Positions 9,347 through 17,673 of a stretch of 64,000 nt of DNA are shown piece by piece. Position 1 is the stretch's first letter; every line of letters begins with the position of its first letter. The stretch comes from Streptomyces nodosus. GTDB taxonomy: Bacteria; Actinomycetota; Actinomycetes; Streptomycetales; Streptomycetaceae. The stretch is taken from contig NZ_CP023747.1 in NCBI RefSeq assembly GCF_008704995.1, positions 2,568,501-2,632,500 on the forward strand. Reading direction: 5' to 3'. Below the pieces are notes generated by a model. The model was not told where the DNA came from and did no database searches. It was given only the letters and a program-made list of their open reading frames with translations. A program made the translations under genes and the position numbers.

Positions 9347-10311
9347 TGAACGTACGACGACGCCTGATATCCACCGCCGCCCTGACCGGGGTCACGGCAC
9401 TGACCCTCACCGCGACCTCCGCCTGCTCCTCCGAGACGGCAGCCGGTGCCAAGGGCGGCAGCGGCACCCTCGACGTCGTCGCGTCCTTCTACCCGATGGC
9501 CTTCCTCGCCGAGCAGATCGGCGGGAAGCACGTCCATGTCACCAGTCTCACCCGGCCCGGCCAGGAGCCGCACGACCTGGAGATCAGCGGCCAGCAGATC
9601 GTCCAGCTCGAGAAGTCCGACGCGGTGCTCTACCTCAAGGACCTCCAGCCCTCCGTCGACAAGGCGGTGGAGCAGTCCGGGGTCAAGACGAAGATCGACG
9701 CCGCCTCCCTGACCACCCTGGAGGAGCACGGCAACGAGGTCGGCGGCCACGCGGCGGCCCACGACACCCACCAGGGCGAGGAAGAGGGCGGCAAGGACCC
9801 CCACATCTGGCTGGACCCGGTGAAGTACGCCGAGGTCGCCAAGGGCGTCGGCACGGCCTTCGAGAAGGCGGACCCGGACCACGCCGACACCTACCGCAAG
9901 AACACCGACGCGCTGGTCAAGAAGCTCGACGACCTGAACGTCCAGTACACCGAGGGCCTGAAGAACACCAAGGACAAGGTGTTCATCACCACTCACGCCG
10001 CCTTCGGCTACCTCGCCGAGCGCTACGGGCTCACCGAGGAGGCCATCAGCGGCCTCGACCCCGATTCCGAGCCCAGCGCCGCCCGCGTCAAGGACCTTGA
10101 GAAGATGGCTGAGGCCGACGGTGTCTCCACGGTCTTCTACGAGACGCTCGTCAGCGACAAGACCGCGAAGACCATCGCCAAGGACGCCGGCCTGAAGACG
10201 GACGTCCTCGACCCGATCGAGGGCATCGTCAAGGAGTCCCGCGGCCAGGACTACTTCCAGGTCATGGAGTCCAACCTCAAGGCCCTCCAGACGGCCCTGG
10301 GAGCCAAGTGA
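9346..10311 (+). CDS. znuA: zinc ABC transporter, substrate-binding lipoprotein ZnuA
   Basis: Extracellular cluster A-I metal-binding protein that captures zinc and hands it to ZnuB. The signal peptide ends in the lipobox TATSAC, with the lipidated cysteine at about residue 27. The body has VVASFYPMAFLAEQIGG, TSLTRPGQEPHDLE with one metal histidine, a His/Glu-rich flexible loop (HAAAHDTHQGEEEGGKDPHIW), WLDPVKYAEVAKGV, TTHAAFGYLAERYGL and VFYETLVSDKTAKTIA. Together these match ZnuA/AdcA proteins. Possible starts are TTG 9328 and ATG 9331, 9337 and 9346. I prefer 9346 because no ribosome binding site is present and the promoter points to a leaderless message from that base. It is first in the znuACB operon. 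Confidence 0.92.
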   Translation: MNVRRRLISTAALTGVTALTLTATSACSSETAAGAKGGSGTLDVVASFYPMAFLAEQIGGKHVHVTSLTRPGQEPHDLEISGQQIVQLEKSDAVLYLKDLQPSVDKAVEQSGVKTKIDAASLTTLEEHGNEVGGHAAAHDTHQGEEEGGKDPHIWLDPVKYAEVAKGVGTAFEKADPDHADTYRKNTDALVKKLDDLNVQYTEGLKNTKDKVFITTHAAFGYLAERYGLTEEAISGLDPDSEPSAARVKDLEKMAEADGVSTVFYETLVSDKTAKTIAKDAGLKTDVLDPIEGIVKESRGQDYFQVMESNLKALQTALGAK

Positions 10312-10330
10312 TCCACCGGAGGATGCAGGC

Positions 10331-11119
10331 ATGAGCGAGGCCGTCATAGCGCTGCGCGGGGTCCGCGCCGAGCTCGGTTCACGCCCCGTCCTGCGCGGCA
10401 TCGACCTCACCGTGCACCGCGGTGAGGTCGTCGCGCTGCTCGGCGCCAACGGCTCCGGCAAGTCGACCGTCGTACGCACCGTCATCGGCCAGGTGCCGGT
10501 CGGCGCCGGCGAGGTCGAGCTGTTCGGCACCCCCCGGCGGCGGTTCCGCGACTGGCGGCGCGTCGGGTATGTGCCGCAGCGCACCACGGCCGGGGGCGGG
10601 GTGCCCGCCACCGTGACCGAGGTGGTCACCTCCGGCCGGCTCTCCCGGGCCCGCCTCGGCGTCCTGCGCAGGGCCGACCACCGGGCCGTACGGCACGCCC
10701 TGGAGCTGGTCGGCATGGCCGACCGGGCCAAGGACTCCGTCGACGCGCTCTCCGGCGGCCAGCACCAGCGGGTGCTGATCGCCCGTGCCCTCGCCTCCGA
10801 GCCCGAGCTGCTGATCATGGACGAGCCGATGGCGGGCGTCGACCTGGCCAGCCAGGAGGTACTGGCGCGGACGCTGGAGCGCCAGGTGGCGTCGGGCGCG
10901 ACCGTCCTGCTGGTGCTCCATGAGCTGGGCCCCCTGGAACCGCTGATCGACCGGGCGGTGGTGCTGCGCGACGGCCTCGTGGTGCACGACGGCCCGCCCC
11001 CGAAGGCCGTGGGCGAGCACGCCCTCCCCGGCCACGACCATGTACACCCGCACGACGACGTACACCCGCACGGCGCGGCGGCGGGCACCGGACCGACCCG
11101 TACGGGACTGCTGAGCTGA
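10331..11119 (+). CDS. znuC: zinc ABC transporter, ATP-binding protein ZnuC
   Basis: Cytosolic ATPase that powers zinc import through ZnuB. The 262-residue protein carries Walker A GANGSGKST near residue 36, the Q-loop in VGYVPQRTT, the signature LSGGQHQRV, Walker B LLIMDEPMAGVD and the switch histidine in LVLHELG. The C-terminus is unusually histidine-rich (HALPGHDHVHPHDDVHPHG), as in several metal ABC ATPases, and may bind zinc for feedback. GGAGG precedes the ATG, 19 bases after znuA. The last base of its stop codon is the first base of znuB, so translation is coupled. Confidence 0.93.
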   Translation: MSEAVIALRGVRAELGSRPVLRGIDLTVHRGEVVALLGANGSGKSTVVRTVIGQVPVGAGEVELFGTPRRRFRDWRRVGYVPQRTTAGGGVPATVTEVVTSGRLSRARLGVLRRADHRAVRHALELVGMADRAKDSVDALSGGQHQRVLIARALASEPELLIMDEPMAGVDLASQEVLARTLERQVASGATVLLVLHELGPLEPLIDRAVVLRDGLVVHDGPPPKAVGEHALPGHDHVHPHDDVHPHGAAAGTGPTRTGLLS

Positions 11120-12015
11120 TGGACTTCCTGAACTACGCCTTCATGCAGCGGGCCCTGCTCGCCGCCGTCCTGGTCGGCATCACCGCGCCCGCCGTCGGCA
11201 TCTATCTGGTCCAGCGCCGCCAGGCCCTGATGGGCGACGGCATCGGTCATGTGGCGATGACCGGTGTCGGTCTCGGGTTTCTGCTGTCGACCTCCCCGGT
11301 GTGGATGGCGACGGCCGTCTCCGTCCTCGGCGCGGTCCTGATGGAACTGATCCGCTGGTACGGCCGGACCCGCGGCGACATCGCCCTCGCCATGCTGTTC
11401 TACGGCGGCATGGCCGGCGGTGTCATGTTCATCAACCTCGCGCCGGGCGGCTCCAACGCGAATCTGATGTCGTACCTGTTCGGCTCGCTGTCCACGGTGT
11501 CGGAGTCGGACGTCATGGCGATCTGCCTGCTGGCGGCCTTCGTCGTGCTGGTCACCCTGGGGCTGCGCCGCCCGCTCTTCGCGGTCAGCCACGACGAGGA
11601 GTTCGCCCGGGTGACCGGCCTGCCGGTGCGGGCGCTGAACCTGCTGACGGCGATCACGGCGGCGGCGACCGTGACGGTCGCGATGCGGGTGGTGGGCCTG
11701 CTGCTGGTCTCCGCCCTGATGGTCGTCCCGGTGGCCGCGGCACAGCAGCTGAGCCGCAGCTTCGCGGCGACCTTCGCGATCGCCGTCGCCATCGGCGTGA
11801 CCGTGACCCTCACCGGCACGATCACCTCGTACTACCGGGACGTGCCGCCCGGCGCCACGATCGTCCTGCTGACGATCGCCGTCTTCATCGTCCTCACGGG
11901 GCTGGCGACACCACTGGCCCGGCGACGGGCGCGGGCGCTGGCCGCGGCCCAGGAGGCCGGGGACCCACCGGAGTATGCGATTCCGGCCACCCGGGCGGCG
12001 ACCGACGAGGGCTGA
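11119..12015 (+). CDS. znuB: zinc ABC transporter, permease ZnuB
   Basis: Membrane channel of the zinc importer, ABC-3 family. The 298-residue protein has about eight hydrophobic segments. It has the family's early block ITAPAVGIYLVQRRQALMGDGIGHVAMTGVGLGF, the coupling region LFAVSHDEEFARVTGLPVRALNLL, and VVGLLLVSALMVVPVAAAQQL, all typical of ZnuB/TroC permeases. It overlaps znuC by one base and is followed 64 bases later by zur, so the transporter and its repressor form one locus. Confidence 0.93.
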   Translation: MDFLNYAFMQRALLAAVLVGITAPAVGIYLVQRRQALMGDGIGHVAMTGVGLGFLLSTSPVWMATAVSVLGAVLMELIRWYGRTRGDIALAMLFYGGMAGGVMFINLAPGGSNANLMSYLFGSLSTVSESDVMAICLLAAFVVLVTLGLRRPLFAVSHDEEFARVTGLPVRALNLLTAITAAATVTVAMRVVGLLLVSALMVVPVAAAQQLSRSFAATFAIAVAIGVTVTLTGTITSYYRDVPPGATIVLLTIAVFIVLTGLATPLARRRARALAAAQEAGDPPEYAIPATRAATDEG

Positions 12016-12079
12016 ATCTGACTGTGTGCGGCCCGGGCTGGCACAATGGCCCGGCAGCCGCAGACGTGAGGAGGCAACG

Positions 12080-12496
12080 GTGACGACCGCCGGTCCGCCC
12101 GTACGTGGACGATCCACCCGCCAGCGTGCCGCCGTAGCGGCGGCGCTCGACGAGGTCGACGAGTTCCGCAGTGCGCAGGAACTGCACGACATGCTCAAGC
12201 ACAAGGGCGACTCGGTGGGCCTGACCACCGTCTACCGCACGCTCCAGTCCCTCGCCGACGCGGGCGAGGTCGATGTGCTCCGCACCTCCGACGGCGAGTC
12301 GGTGTACCGCCGCTGCTCGACCGGGGAGCACCACCACCATCTGGTCTGCCGCGTCTGCGGCAAGGCGGTCGAGGTGGAGGGCCCCGCGGTGGAGAAGTGG
12401 GCGGAGGCCGTCGCCGCGGAGCACGGCTATGTCGGCGTCGCCCACACGGTGGAGATCTTCGGCACCTGCGCGGAGTGCGCGGCGGCAGGGAACTGA
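12080..12496 (+). CDS. zur: zinc uptake regulator Zur (Fur family)
   Basis: Zinc-sensing repressor of znuACB and other zinc-saving genes. The 138-residue protein has an N-terminal winged helix (RSTRQRAAVAAALDEVDEFRSAQELHDMLKHKGDSVGLTTVYRTLQSLADAGEVDVLR) with the Fur-family recognition helix VGLTTVYRTLQ. The dimerisation/metal domain has HHHHLVCRVCGKAVEVEGPAVEKW, with the sensor histidines and the first CxxC, and ends in FGTCAECAA, the second CxxC of the structural zinc site. GTG 12080 is chosen because GAGGAGG lies just upstream. It shares this locus with its main target, and Zur boxes sit at znuA. From memory it corresponds to S. coelicolor SCO2508. Confidence 0.94.
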   Translation: MTTAGPPVRGRSTRQRAAVAAALDEVDEFRSAQELHDMLKHKGDSVGLTTVYRTLQSLADAGEVDVLRTSDGESVYRRCSTGEHHHHLVCRVCGKAVEVEGPAVEKWAEAVAAEHGYVGVAHTVEIFGTCAECAAAGN

Positions 12497-12503
12497 ACGG
12501 CGT

Positions 12504-12536
12504 CCGTGCGCCCGGACGATCCGCCCGGGCGCACGG
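12504..12536. terminator. strong hairpin after zur
   Basis: A 12-bp perfect stem (CCGTGCGCCCGG with CCGGGCGCACGG) with a 9-base loop, eight bases past the zur stop codon and four bases from the end of the convergent gene. It can serve both strands. Confidence 0.8.
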
Positions 12537-12540
12537 AGGT

Positions 12541-13079
12541 CAGACGCGCGGCAGGCTGCCGTCCAGCAGGGTCCGCAGCCGGTCCACGTCCTCCGGAGTG
12601 CTCGCGCCCCGCTTGACCAGCACCGCGGCGCAGGCCCCGATGCGGTCGGGGCTGCGGAGCACGAAGCACTGCTCGGTCTCGGCGTAGCTGCCGTAGTTGG
12701 CCCATCCCAGACGTATGTCGGCATGGGCGCTCACCGTCCGCATCCCCTGCTCGCCCACGGTCACCCGCATCACGCCGTGGTGCTGGTTGGCCCTCAGCAG
12801 CTGCCGGGCCGTTATCCCGGGCACTCGGGCCATCAGCACCGGCCAGACCACGAACATCCCCCCGAAGACGAAGAAGACGGGGTCGTCCTGGAGCACGCCC
12901 GACGCGAACACCGCGGCCCCCAGCAGCCCGACGCAGACCAGGAAGACCGGGCGGTGGATAAGGCCGGCCCGGCCCCGCTTGCGCAGCATCAGCCGCACGG
13001 CGTCCGTCAGTTCGTCCTGCCGGTACTCGTACTCCAGCACGACCTCGGTCGCGCGCTGTTCCACCGTCTGTTCCGTCAC
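12541..13079 (-). CDS. YcxB-like small membrane protein
   Basis: A 179-residue protein resembling the YcxB-like family of uncharacterised two-helix membrane proteins. It has a charged N-terminus (VEQRATEVVLEYEYRQDELTDAVRLMLRKRG), two adjacent membrane segments (PVFLVCVGLLGAAVFASGVL and PVFFVFGGMFVVWPVLMARV), and a C-terminal cytosolic domain with GEQGMRTVSAHADIRLGWANYGSYAETEQCFVLRS. That last block resembles the PH-like or YcxB C-terminal domain, in which a short strand is followed by a W/Y-rich turn. It is convergent with zur and sits 69 bases downstream of uppS in the same orientation. No function is known; the family call is moderate. Confidence 0.7.
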
Positions 13080-13148
13080 GGCCCCTCCCCAGGATTGTGG
13101 TGACGAGCCGTGAGCGTAACCGCCGCAGGTGACAGCGCGTGGCCGGGG

Positions 13149-13985
13149 CTACTCCTCCTGCTTGCCCTCCATGGCCAGCAGTTCCTCGTTCGGGATCGCC
13201 CCGCCGAAGCGGCGGTCCCGGGAGGCGAACTCCAGACACGCCCGCCACAGGTCCCGGCGGTCGAAGTCGGGCCAGAGGACGTCCTGGAACACCATCTCCG
13301 CGTAGGCGCTCTGCCAGAGCAGATAGTTGGAGGTGCGCTGCTCGCCGCTGGGGCGCAGGAACATGTCCACATCCGGCATGTCCGGGTAGTAGAGGTACTT
13401 CGCCAGGGTCTTCTCGCTGACCTTCGACGGGTCCAGCTTCCCGGCCTTCACATCCTCGGCCAGGGCCTGTGCCGCGTCCGCGATCTCGGCACGGCCGCCG
13501 TAGTTCATGCAGAAGTACAGCGTGATCCGGTCGTTGTCCTTGGTCTGCTCCTGGGCGATCTGGAGCTCCTGGGCCACCGACTTCCACAGCCTGGGCATCC
13601 GGCCCACCCAGCGCACCCGGACCCCGAGGGCGTCGAGCTGGTCGCGGGACTTGCGGATGAAGTCACGGTTGAAGTTCATCAGGAAGCGCACCTCTTCGGG
13701 CGAGCGCTTCCAGTTCTCGGTGGAGAAGGCGTACAGAGAGATGTTCTCCACGCCGATCTCGATCCCGCCCTGGAGCACGTCCAGCACCCGCTCGGCGCCG
13801 ACCTTGTGCCCCTCGGTGCGCGGCAGGCCCCGCTCCTTGGCCCACCGCCCGTTCCCGTCCATCACGATCGCCACATGGGTGGGGACCAGTTCGCCCGGGA
13901 GCTTCGGCGGGCGGGCTCCGGACAGGTGCGGCTCCGGAGTCTGGTAGTCACGGCGCTGACGCCCCAGGAACCCGCGTACGGCCAT
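13149..13985 (-). CDS. uppS: isoprenyl transferase / undecaprenyl diphosphate synthase
   Basis: Cis-prenyltransferase that condenses isopentenyl diphosphate units onto an allylic diphosphate, giving the lipid carrier for cell-wall polymers. The 278-residue protein carries the whole signature: [31 protein letters not shown] (catalytic Asp in MDGNGRWA), [35 protein letters not shown], and [29 protein letters not shown]. The ATG at 13985 has GGGAG upstream. RecO is encoded 33 bases upstream on the same strand, the recO-uppS order usual in actinobacteria. Streptomyces has more than one cis-prenyltransferase, so the exact chain length is an inference. Confidence 0.95.
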   Translation of the reverse strand: MAVRGFLGRQRRDYQTPEPHLSGARPPKLPGELVPTHVAIVMDGNGRWAKERGLPRTEGHKVGAERVLDVLQGGIEIGVENISLYAFSTENWKRSPEEVRFLMNFNRDFIRKSRDQLDALGVRVRWVGRMPRLWKSVAQELQIAQEQTKDNDRITLYFCMNYGGRAEIADAAQALAEDVKAGKLDPSKVSEKTLAKYLYYPDMPDVDMFLRPSGEQRTSNYLLWQSAYAEMVFQDVLWPDFDRRDLWRACLEFASRDRRFGGAIPNEELLAMEGKQEE

Positions 13986-14018
13986 GTGCTTCTCGTCTCC
14001 CTCGAAGTGCTGTCGCTC

Positions 14019-14765
14019 TTACTGTTCCACGTACCGAAGCGAGCGCAGTCCGCGCTCCAGGTGCCAGTGCAGATACGCCGACACCAGTCCGCTGCCCTCC
14101 CGGACGTACCGCGGCTCGCACGCGTCCGCGGTCTCCCAGTCTCCCGTCAGCAGCGCGCCGAGCAGTTCCAGGGCGCGTGGCGAGGGTACGACGCTGCCGG
14201 GCACCCGGCAGTCGCCGCACACGGCCCCGCCCGAGGCCACCGAGAAGAACCGGCTGGGTCCGGGCATGCCGCACTTGGCGCAGTCGCCGAAGCTGGGCGC
14301 ATAGCCGTTGACGGCGAGGGACCGCAGCAGAAAGGCGTCGAGGACGAGATGCGGCGCGTGCTCACCGCGGGCGAGGGTCCGCAGCCCGCCGACGAGCAGC
14401 AGATACTGCTGGACGGCCGGCTCCCCCTCGTGATCGGTGAACCGCTCGGCGGTCTCCAGCATGGCGGTCCCCGCGGTGTAGCGCGCGTAGTCCGTCACGA
14501 TGGTGCCGCCGTACGCGGCGATGGTCTCGCTCTGGGTGCACAGCGGCAGCCCGCGCCCCACCAGCTCGCTCCCGCGCGCGAAGAACTGCACGTCCACGTG
14601 CGAGAACGGCTCCAGCCTGGCCCCGAACTTCGACTTGGTCCGCCGCACCCCCCGGGCCACGGCACGGACCCGTCCGTGCCCCCGGGTGAGCAGCGTGATG
14701 ATCCGGTCCGCCTCACCCAGCTTCTGGGTGCGCAGCACGATGCCGTCGTCGCGGAACAGACTCAT
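14019..14765 (-). CDS. recO: DNA repair protein RecO
   Basis: Recombination mediator that helps load RecA onto SSB-coated DNA. The protein is 248 residues long. The N-terminal OB fold begins SLFRDDGIVLRTQKLGEADRIITLLTRGHGRVRAVARGVRRTKSKFGARLEPFSHVDVQFF, which is diagnostic. The helical C-terminal domain has a four-cysteine zinc site, CAKCGMPG plus GGAVCGDC. ATG 14765 begins at the conserved MSLFRDDG; an in-frame ATG at 14774 adds three residues. It is followed by uppS. Confidence 0.94.
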   Translation of the reverse strand: MSLFRDDGIVLRTQKLGEADRIITLLTRGHGRVRAVARGVRRTKSKFGARLEPFSHVDVQFFARGSELVGRGLPLCTQSETIAAYGGTIVTDYARYTAGTAMLETAERFTDHEGEPAVQQYLLLVGGLRTLARGEHAPHLVLDAFLLRSLAVNGYAPSFGDCAKCGMPGPSRFFSVASGGAVCGDCRVPGSVVPSPRALELLGALLTGDWETADACEPRYVREGSGLVSAYLHWHLERGLRSLRYVEQ

Positions 14766-14838
14766 GGACCCCATTCTCGCCCACGCCGGGAACTGCCCGG
14801 GGCCGCGCCCCGGCTCCCGGGGCGCGTGCCACCGCGCC

Positions 14839-15057
14839 TCAGAGCACCTCGCCGCGGCTGCGGGCGTTGGCGTACGCGGTCGCCGCGCTCAGCCGCTCCG
14901 ACGGGGTCGCGGGGCGCACGGCCTCCGGCTCCACGTCCCACTCGCGGCCCCCGCCGTACGGGCGCAGCTGCACATACGGCCCCTCGTGCCCCATCACCAC
15001 GCCCACCCTGCCGGAGCGGACGTCCACCGCATGGGAACCGATCGGCGGCTTCTGCAT
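14839..15057 (-). CDS. small conserved Streptomyces protein, second of a coupled pair
   Basis: A 72-residue protein, MQKPPIGSHAVDVRSGRVGVVMGHEGPYVQLRPYGGGREWDVEPEAVRPATPSERLSAATAYANARSRGEVL. It looks like a small beta-barrel (alternating strands with GRVGVVMGHEGPYVQLRP) followed by a helix. I recall very similar proteins in many Streptomyces but know no function. Its ATG shares one base with the stop codon of the 59-residue gene upstream, so the two are probably translated together. It lies upstream of recO with a 73-base gap and belongs with the small gene that is divergent from the XRE regulator. Confidence 0.75.
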   Translation of the reverse strand: MQKPPIGSHAVDVRSGRVGVVMGHEGPYVQLRPYGGGREWDVEPEAVRPATPSERLSAATAYANARSRGEVL

Positions 15058-15236
15058 CACGCCCCCGCGGGCCGCTGCGCCCGCAGGGCCGCCGTGAGCC
15101 GGGTGGCGACGTCGACGGAACACCCGCCCAGTTCCACCAGCGGACAGGGCGCCTCACGTGCGAGGCTCACCGGGTCGAGCCTGAGGGACGGCAGGATCAC
15201 CCCGGCCTCCGCGAGCGCCGCCCGCAATTCCTTCAC
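15057..15236 (-). CDS. small conserved protein, first of a coupled pair
   Basis: A 59-residue protein beginning VKELRAALAEAGVILPSLRLDPVSL and ending RAQRPAGA. GTG 15236 is chosen because GGAGGAG sits just upstream; a longer reading from 15305 has no ribosome binding site. It contains one CPLVELGGC motif with two cysteines and an N-terminal amphipathic helix. It is divergent from the XRE/DUF397 pair and coupled to the next 72-residue gene. The arrangement suggests that these small proteins are under the same control as the regulator, but no family or function is recognised. Confidence 0.7.
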   Translation of the reverse strand: MKELRAALAEAGVILPSLRLDPVSLAREAPCPLVELGGCSVDVATRLTAALRAQRPAGA

Positions 15237-15421
15237 TGTCTCCTCCGCCTCTTCGACGCAGCGCGCCGAGTGTCGTCCTCCACATGATACCGGTCCTGCC
15301 GCCACGGTGCTCCCCTTCCCACTCCACTTTTACCCTTCGCATCCTTATGGTGACTCTCCGCATCTACACTTGGCAGCCATCTGTCTCCTACAAGCACGAA
15401 GCAGCAGAGGGGCGTTGAGTC

Positions 15422-16255
15422 ATGGCCAACGGTTCACGCCAGGCGGCATGGGAGTTCTTCGGCGCGGAGCTGAAGCGGCGGCGGGAGGATCAGGGCCTCA
15501 CCCAGGTGGAGCTGGGCACCCGGGTCTTCGTCTCCGGCGGCTATATCGGCCAGTTCGAACAGGCCATCAGAAAACCCCAGTTGGACGTGGCCCAGCGGAT
15601 CGACGAGGTTCTTGGAACCTCGGGCTTCTTCGAGCGCACCTGGCGCAAGCTGATCGACGACACGCGGTACGCGGACTACTTCGCGGCGGTGGTGGAGCTG
15701 GAGCGGACGGCGACGAAGATCTGCGAGTTCGCACCCACGTTGGTGCCGGGGTTGCTGCAGACGGCGGAGTACACCCGGGCGGTGACGCTGGCGACGAGCC
15801 CTTTCGCCGCCGACGAGTACATCGATGAGAAGGTCTCGGCTCGCATGGAGCGGGCACAGATCCTCAGCAATGCCACAAGGCCGGAGTACTGGACGATCTT
15901 GCACGAGAACGTGGTGCGCATTCCGGTCGGGGGATACGAGGTGATGGCCGACCAGTTGGAGCACGTTCTTACCCTGGCAGGCGAACGGAAGATGCTGGTC
16001 ACGGTCATCCCGCACTCGGCAGGCGCTTACGCCGCCATGGCGGGGATGATCACGCTGATGGAGTTCGATGACGCCCCGCCAACTGCCTATACAGAAGCGG
16101 TGTATTCGGGGAATCTGCTCGACGATCCGGCCCTGGTGAAGCGGATGCGTGCGACATACGATCTACTCAGGGTCGCCGCGCTGTCGCCGAAGGCGTCCCT
16201 CTCTCTGATCGAGTCGGCGGCGGAGGACTTCAGACGATGCGAGGGTACGACCTGA
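15422..16255 (+). CDS. XRE-family regulator with DUF5753 domain
   Basis: Putative DNA-binding regulator of the Streptomyces WhiJ/AbaA-like class. The 277-residue protein has an N-terminal helix-turn-helix (LKRRREDQGLTQVELGTRVFVSGGYIGQFEQAIRKPQLDVAQRIDEVL). A DUF5753 domain follows, from about residue 90 (CEFAPTLVPGLLQTAEYTRAVTLA, RMERAQILS, YWTILHENVVRIPVGG, VTVIPHSAGAYAAMAGMITLMEF). It overlaps the DUF397 gene by 19 bases, the standard pairing in which the small partner modulates the regulator. It is divergent from two tiny coupled genes. The target genes are unknown; an adjacent divergent operon is the obvious candidate. Confidence 0.88.
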   Translation: MANGSRQAAWEFFGAELKRRREDQGLTQVELGTRVFVSGGYIGQFEQAIRKPQLDVAQRIDEVLGTSGFFERTWRKLIDDTRYADYFAAVVELERTATKICEFAPTLVPGLLQTAEYTRAVTLATSPFAADEYIDEKVSARMERAQILSNATRPEYWTILHENVVRIPVGGYEVMADQLEHVLTLAGERKMLVTVIPHSAGAYAAMAGMITLMEFDDAPPTAYTEAVYSGNLLDDPALVKRMRATYDLLRVAALSPKASLSLIESAAEDFRRCEGTT

Positions 16256-16509
16256 GCAACGCCCGCTGGCGCAAGAGCAGCCACAGCGATGGCAATGGCG
16301 GAAGCTGCGTCGAAGTTGCCTATGACTTCCCCGGCGCCGCGCGCTGGCGCAAAAGCACATACAGCAATGGCGAGGGTGGCGACTGCGTCGAAGTAGCCGA
16401 CGGAGTCCCCGGCGTCGTCCCCGTCCGGGACAGCAAGATGCCCGATGGTGCCGTGGTGGTCTTCGGCTCGGTGGCGTGGACGGAGTTCATCGGGGCCGTG
16501 GGGCTGTGA
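16237..16509 (+). CDS. DUF397 protein with a duplicated motif
   Basis: A 90-residue partner of the preceding XRE regulator. DUF397 normally has one W-RKS-x-S-x-x-G-x-C-VEVA block followed by VRDSK and a beta hairpin. Here the first block is present twice: ARWRKSSHSDGNGGSCVEVAYDFPGA and then ARWRKSTYSNGEGGDCVEVADGVPG. Only the second is followed by VPVRDSKMPDGAVVVFGSVAWTEFI. The gene therefore looks like an internal duplication of the N-terminal half. It starts inside the regulator's 3' end, so translation is coupled. Family role in modulating XRE partners is known in outline; the effect of the duplication is not. Confidence 0.87.
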   Translation: MRGYDLSNARWRKSSHSDGNGGSCVEVAYDFPGAARWRKSTYSNGEGGDCVEVADGVPGVVPVRDSKMPDGAVVVFGSVAWTEFIGAVGL

Positions 16510-16514
16510 AGGCC

Positions 16515-16541
16515 CTGCGGGGCCCGGTCAGGACCCCGCAG
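16515..16541. terminator. hairpin between DUF397 gene and monooxygenase
   Basis: An 8-bp perfect stem (CTGCGGGG with CCCCGCAG) with an 11-base loop, in the 42-base gap between convergent genes. Confidence 0.65.
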
Positions 16542-16551
16542 AACCCTGTTC

Positions 16552-17673
16552 TCACCGGGTCTGCTCGCCCTGGTTGAAGAGGTCGACCAGCTCCTGGAAC
16601 GCGAGATCCTCCGCGGCCTCGGCGGAGGACGCCGCGCTGCGCGGGAACAGCGCCCGCTCGTACTCGCTGAGCGCGGCCTCGATGTCGTCGGGATGTGCGG
16701 CGAGGGCCTCGCCGAGCTCCGCGCCGTCCTGAAGGGCCAGGTTGGCGCCGTTTCCGTCGGGGGCCGAGAGATGGGCGGCGTCGCCGACCAGGGTCACGCC
16801 CGGCACCCGGTCCCAGCGGTGCCCGACCGGGAGGGCGTGGAGGAGGCGCAGGGCCGGGGCGGTGTCGCTGTCGGTGATCAGGGCGGTGAGTTCCGGCGCC
16901 CAGCCGTCGAACTCCTGCGCGATCCGCGCGGTGGCCGCGGCGCGGTCGGTGAAGTCGATGCCGGCGAACCAGTCCTGCGACTCGGACAGTGCCACATAGG
17001 CATGCAGGGTCCCCTCGGTCTCCCGGTGAGCCCCGATCCACCTCCCGCGCACGGCAGGGTCGAACGCGCCGAAGAAACCGGCGCCGACCGCCTTGGCCGC
17101 GGCCGGGTGCCGGGTGTCCGCGTCGTACAGATAGGTCTCGACGAACGACCGGCCGGCGTACTCGGGGGTGGCGTCGGAGAGCAACGGGCGGACGCGTGAC
17201 CATGCGCCGTCCGCGCCGACCAGCAGACTCGTGACGAGGGTGGTGCCGTCGCCGAAGGTCACCTCGTGGTGGCCGTCGCCGAGGGTGCGGGCGCCGCTGA
17301 CCTTGTGGCCCCAGCGGACGGTGCCGCCCGGGAGCGAGTCGAGCAGGATCCGCCGCAGCTCGCCGCGCAGCACCTCGGGACGGCCGCCCGTGCCGTCGTC
17401 GGCCTTGTCGACCAGGACGGTGCCGTTGCAGTCGAGGATTCGCACCGCCTGGTGGCCCTCCAGGACGATGCCGCGGAACTCGTCCGTCAGCCGGGCCGCC
17501 TCGAGGGCCGGCTGGCCGCTGTCGTCGTGGATGTCGAGCAGCCCGCCCTGCGCGCGTGCCATCGGCGAGGCCTCCGCCTCATGGACGGTGACGGGGATGC
17601 CGTGGATGTGCAGGACGCGGGCCAGGATCAGTCCGCCGAGGCCGGCGCCGATGATCGTGACGGGGGTGGTCAT
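16552..17673 (-). CDS. FAD-dependent monooxygenase, TetX-like
   Basis: Flavin hydroxylase of the p-hydroxybenzoate hydroxylase superfamily, resembling the group containing the tetracycline-inactivating enzyme TetX. The 373-residue protein has VTIIGAGLGGLILARVLHIHGIPVTVHEA (dinucleotide-binding GxGxxG), LDIHDDSGQPALEAARL as in TetX, EVLRGELRRIL with the conserved arginine, LLVGADGAWSRVRPLL (DG motif), and GVTLVGDAAHLSAPDGNGANLALQDGAELGEAL (GD motif). AAGGAG lies before the ATG. It stands alone between a regulator pair and a two-component system. TetX-like sequence does not prove tetracycline modification; a tailoring or detoxifying hydroxylation is as likely. Confidence 0.87.
   Translation of the reverse strand: MTTPVTIIGAGLGGLILARVLHIHGIPVTVHEAEASPMARAQGGLLDIHDDSGQPALEAARLTDEFRGIVLEGHQAVRILDCNGTVLVDKADDGTGGRPEVLRGELRRILLDSLPGGTVRWGHKVSGARTLGDGHHEVTFGDGTTLVTSLLVGADGAWSRVRPLLSDATPEYAGRSFVETYLYDADTRHPAAAKAVGAGFFGAFDPAVRGRWIGAHRETEGTLHAYVALSESQDWFAGIDFTDRAAATARIAQEFDGWAPELTALITDSDTAPALRLLHALPVGHRWDRVPGVTLVGDAAHLSAPDGNGANLALQDGAELGEALAAHPDDIEAALSEYERALFPRSAASSAEAAEDLAFQELVDLFNQGEQTR

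Noticed and set aside
9229..12228. 999-codon minus-strand frame across znuACB and zur
   Set aside because: It is antisense to four recognisable genes and has no motif of its own.
14839..15236. Toxin-antitoxin pair
   Set aside because: Size and overlap fit, but neither protein has a toxin or antitoxin motif, and the genes resemble general Streptomyces proteins.
16552..17673. Tetracycline resistance gene tetX
   Set aside because: The protein is TetX-like in its FAD motifs, but such monooxygenases have many roles in Streptomyces. No resistance context was seen, so only the family is called.
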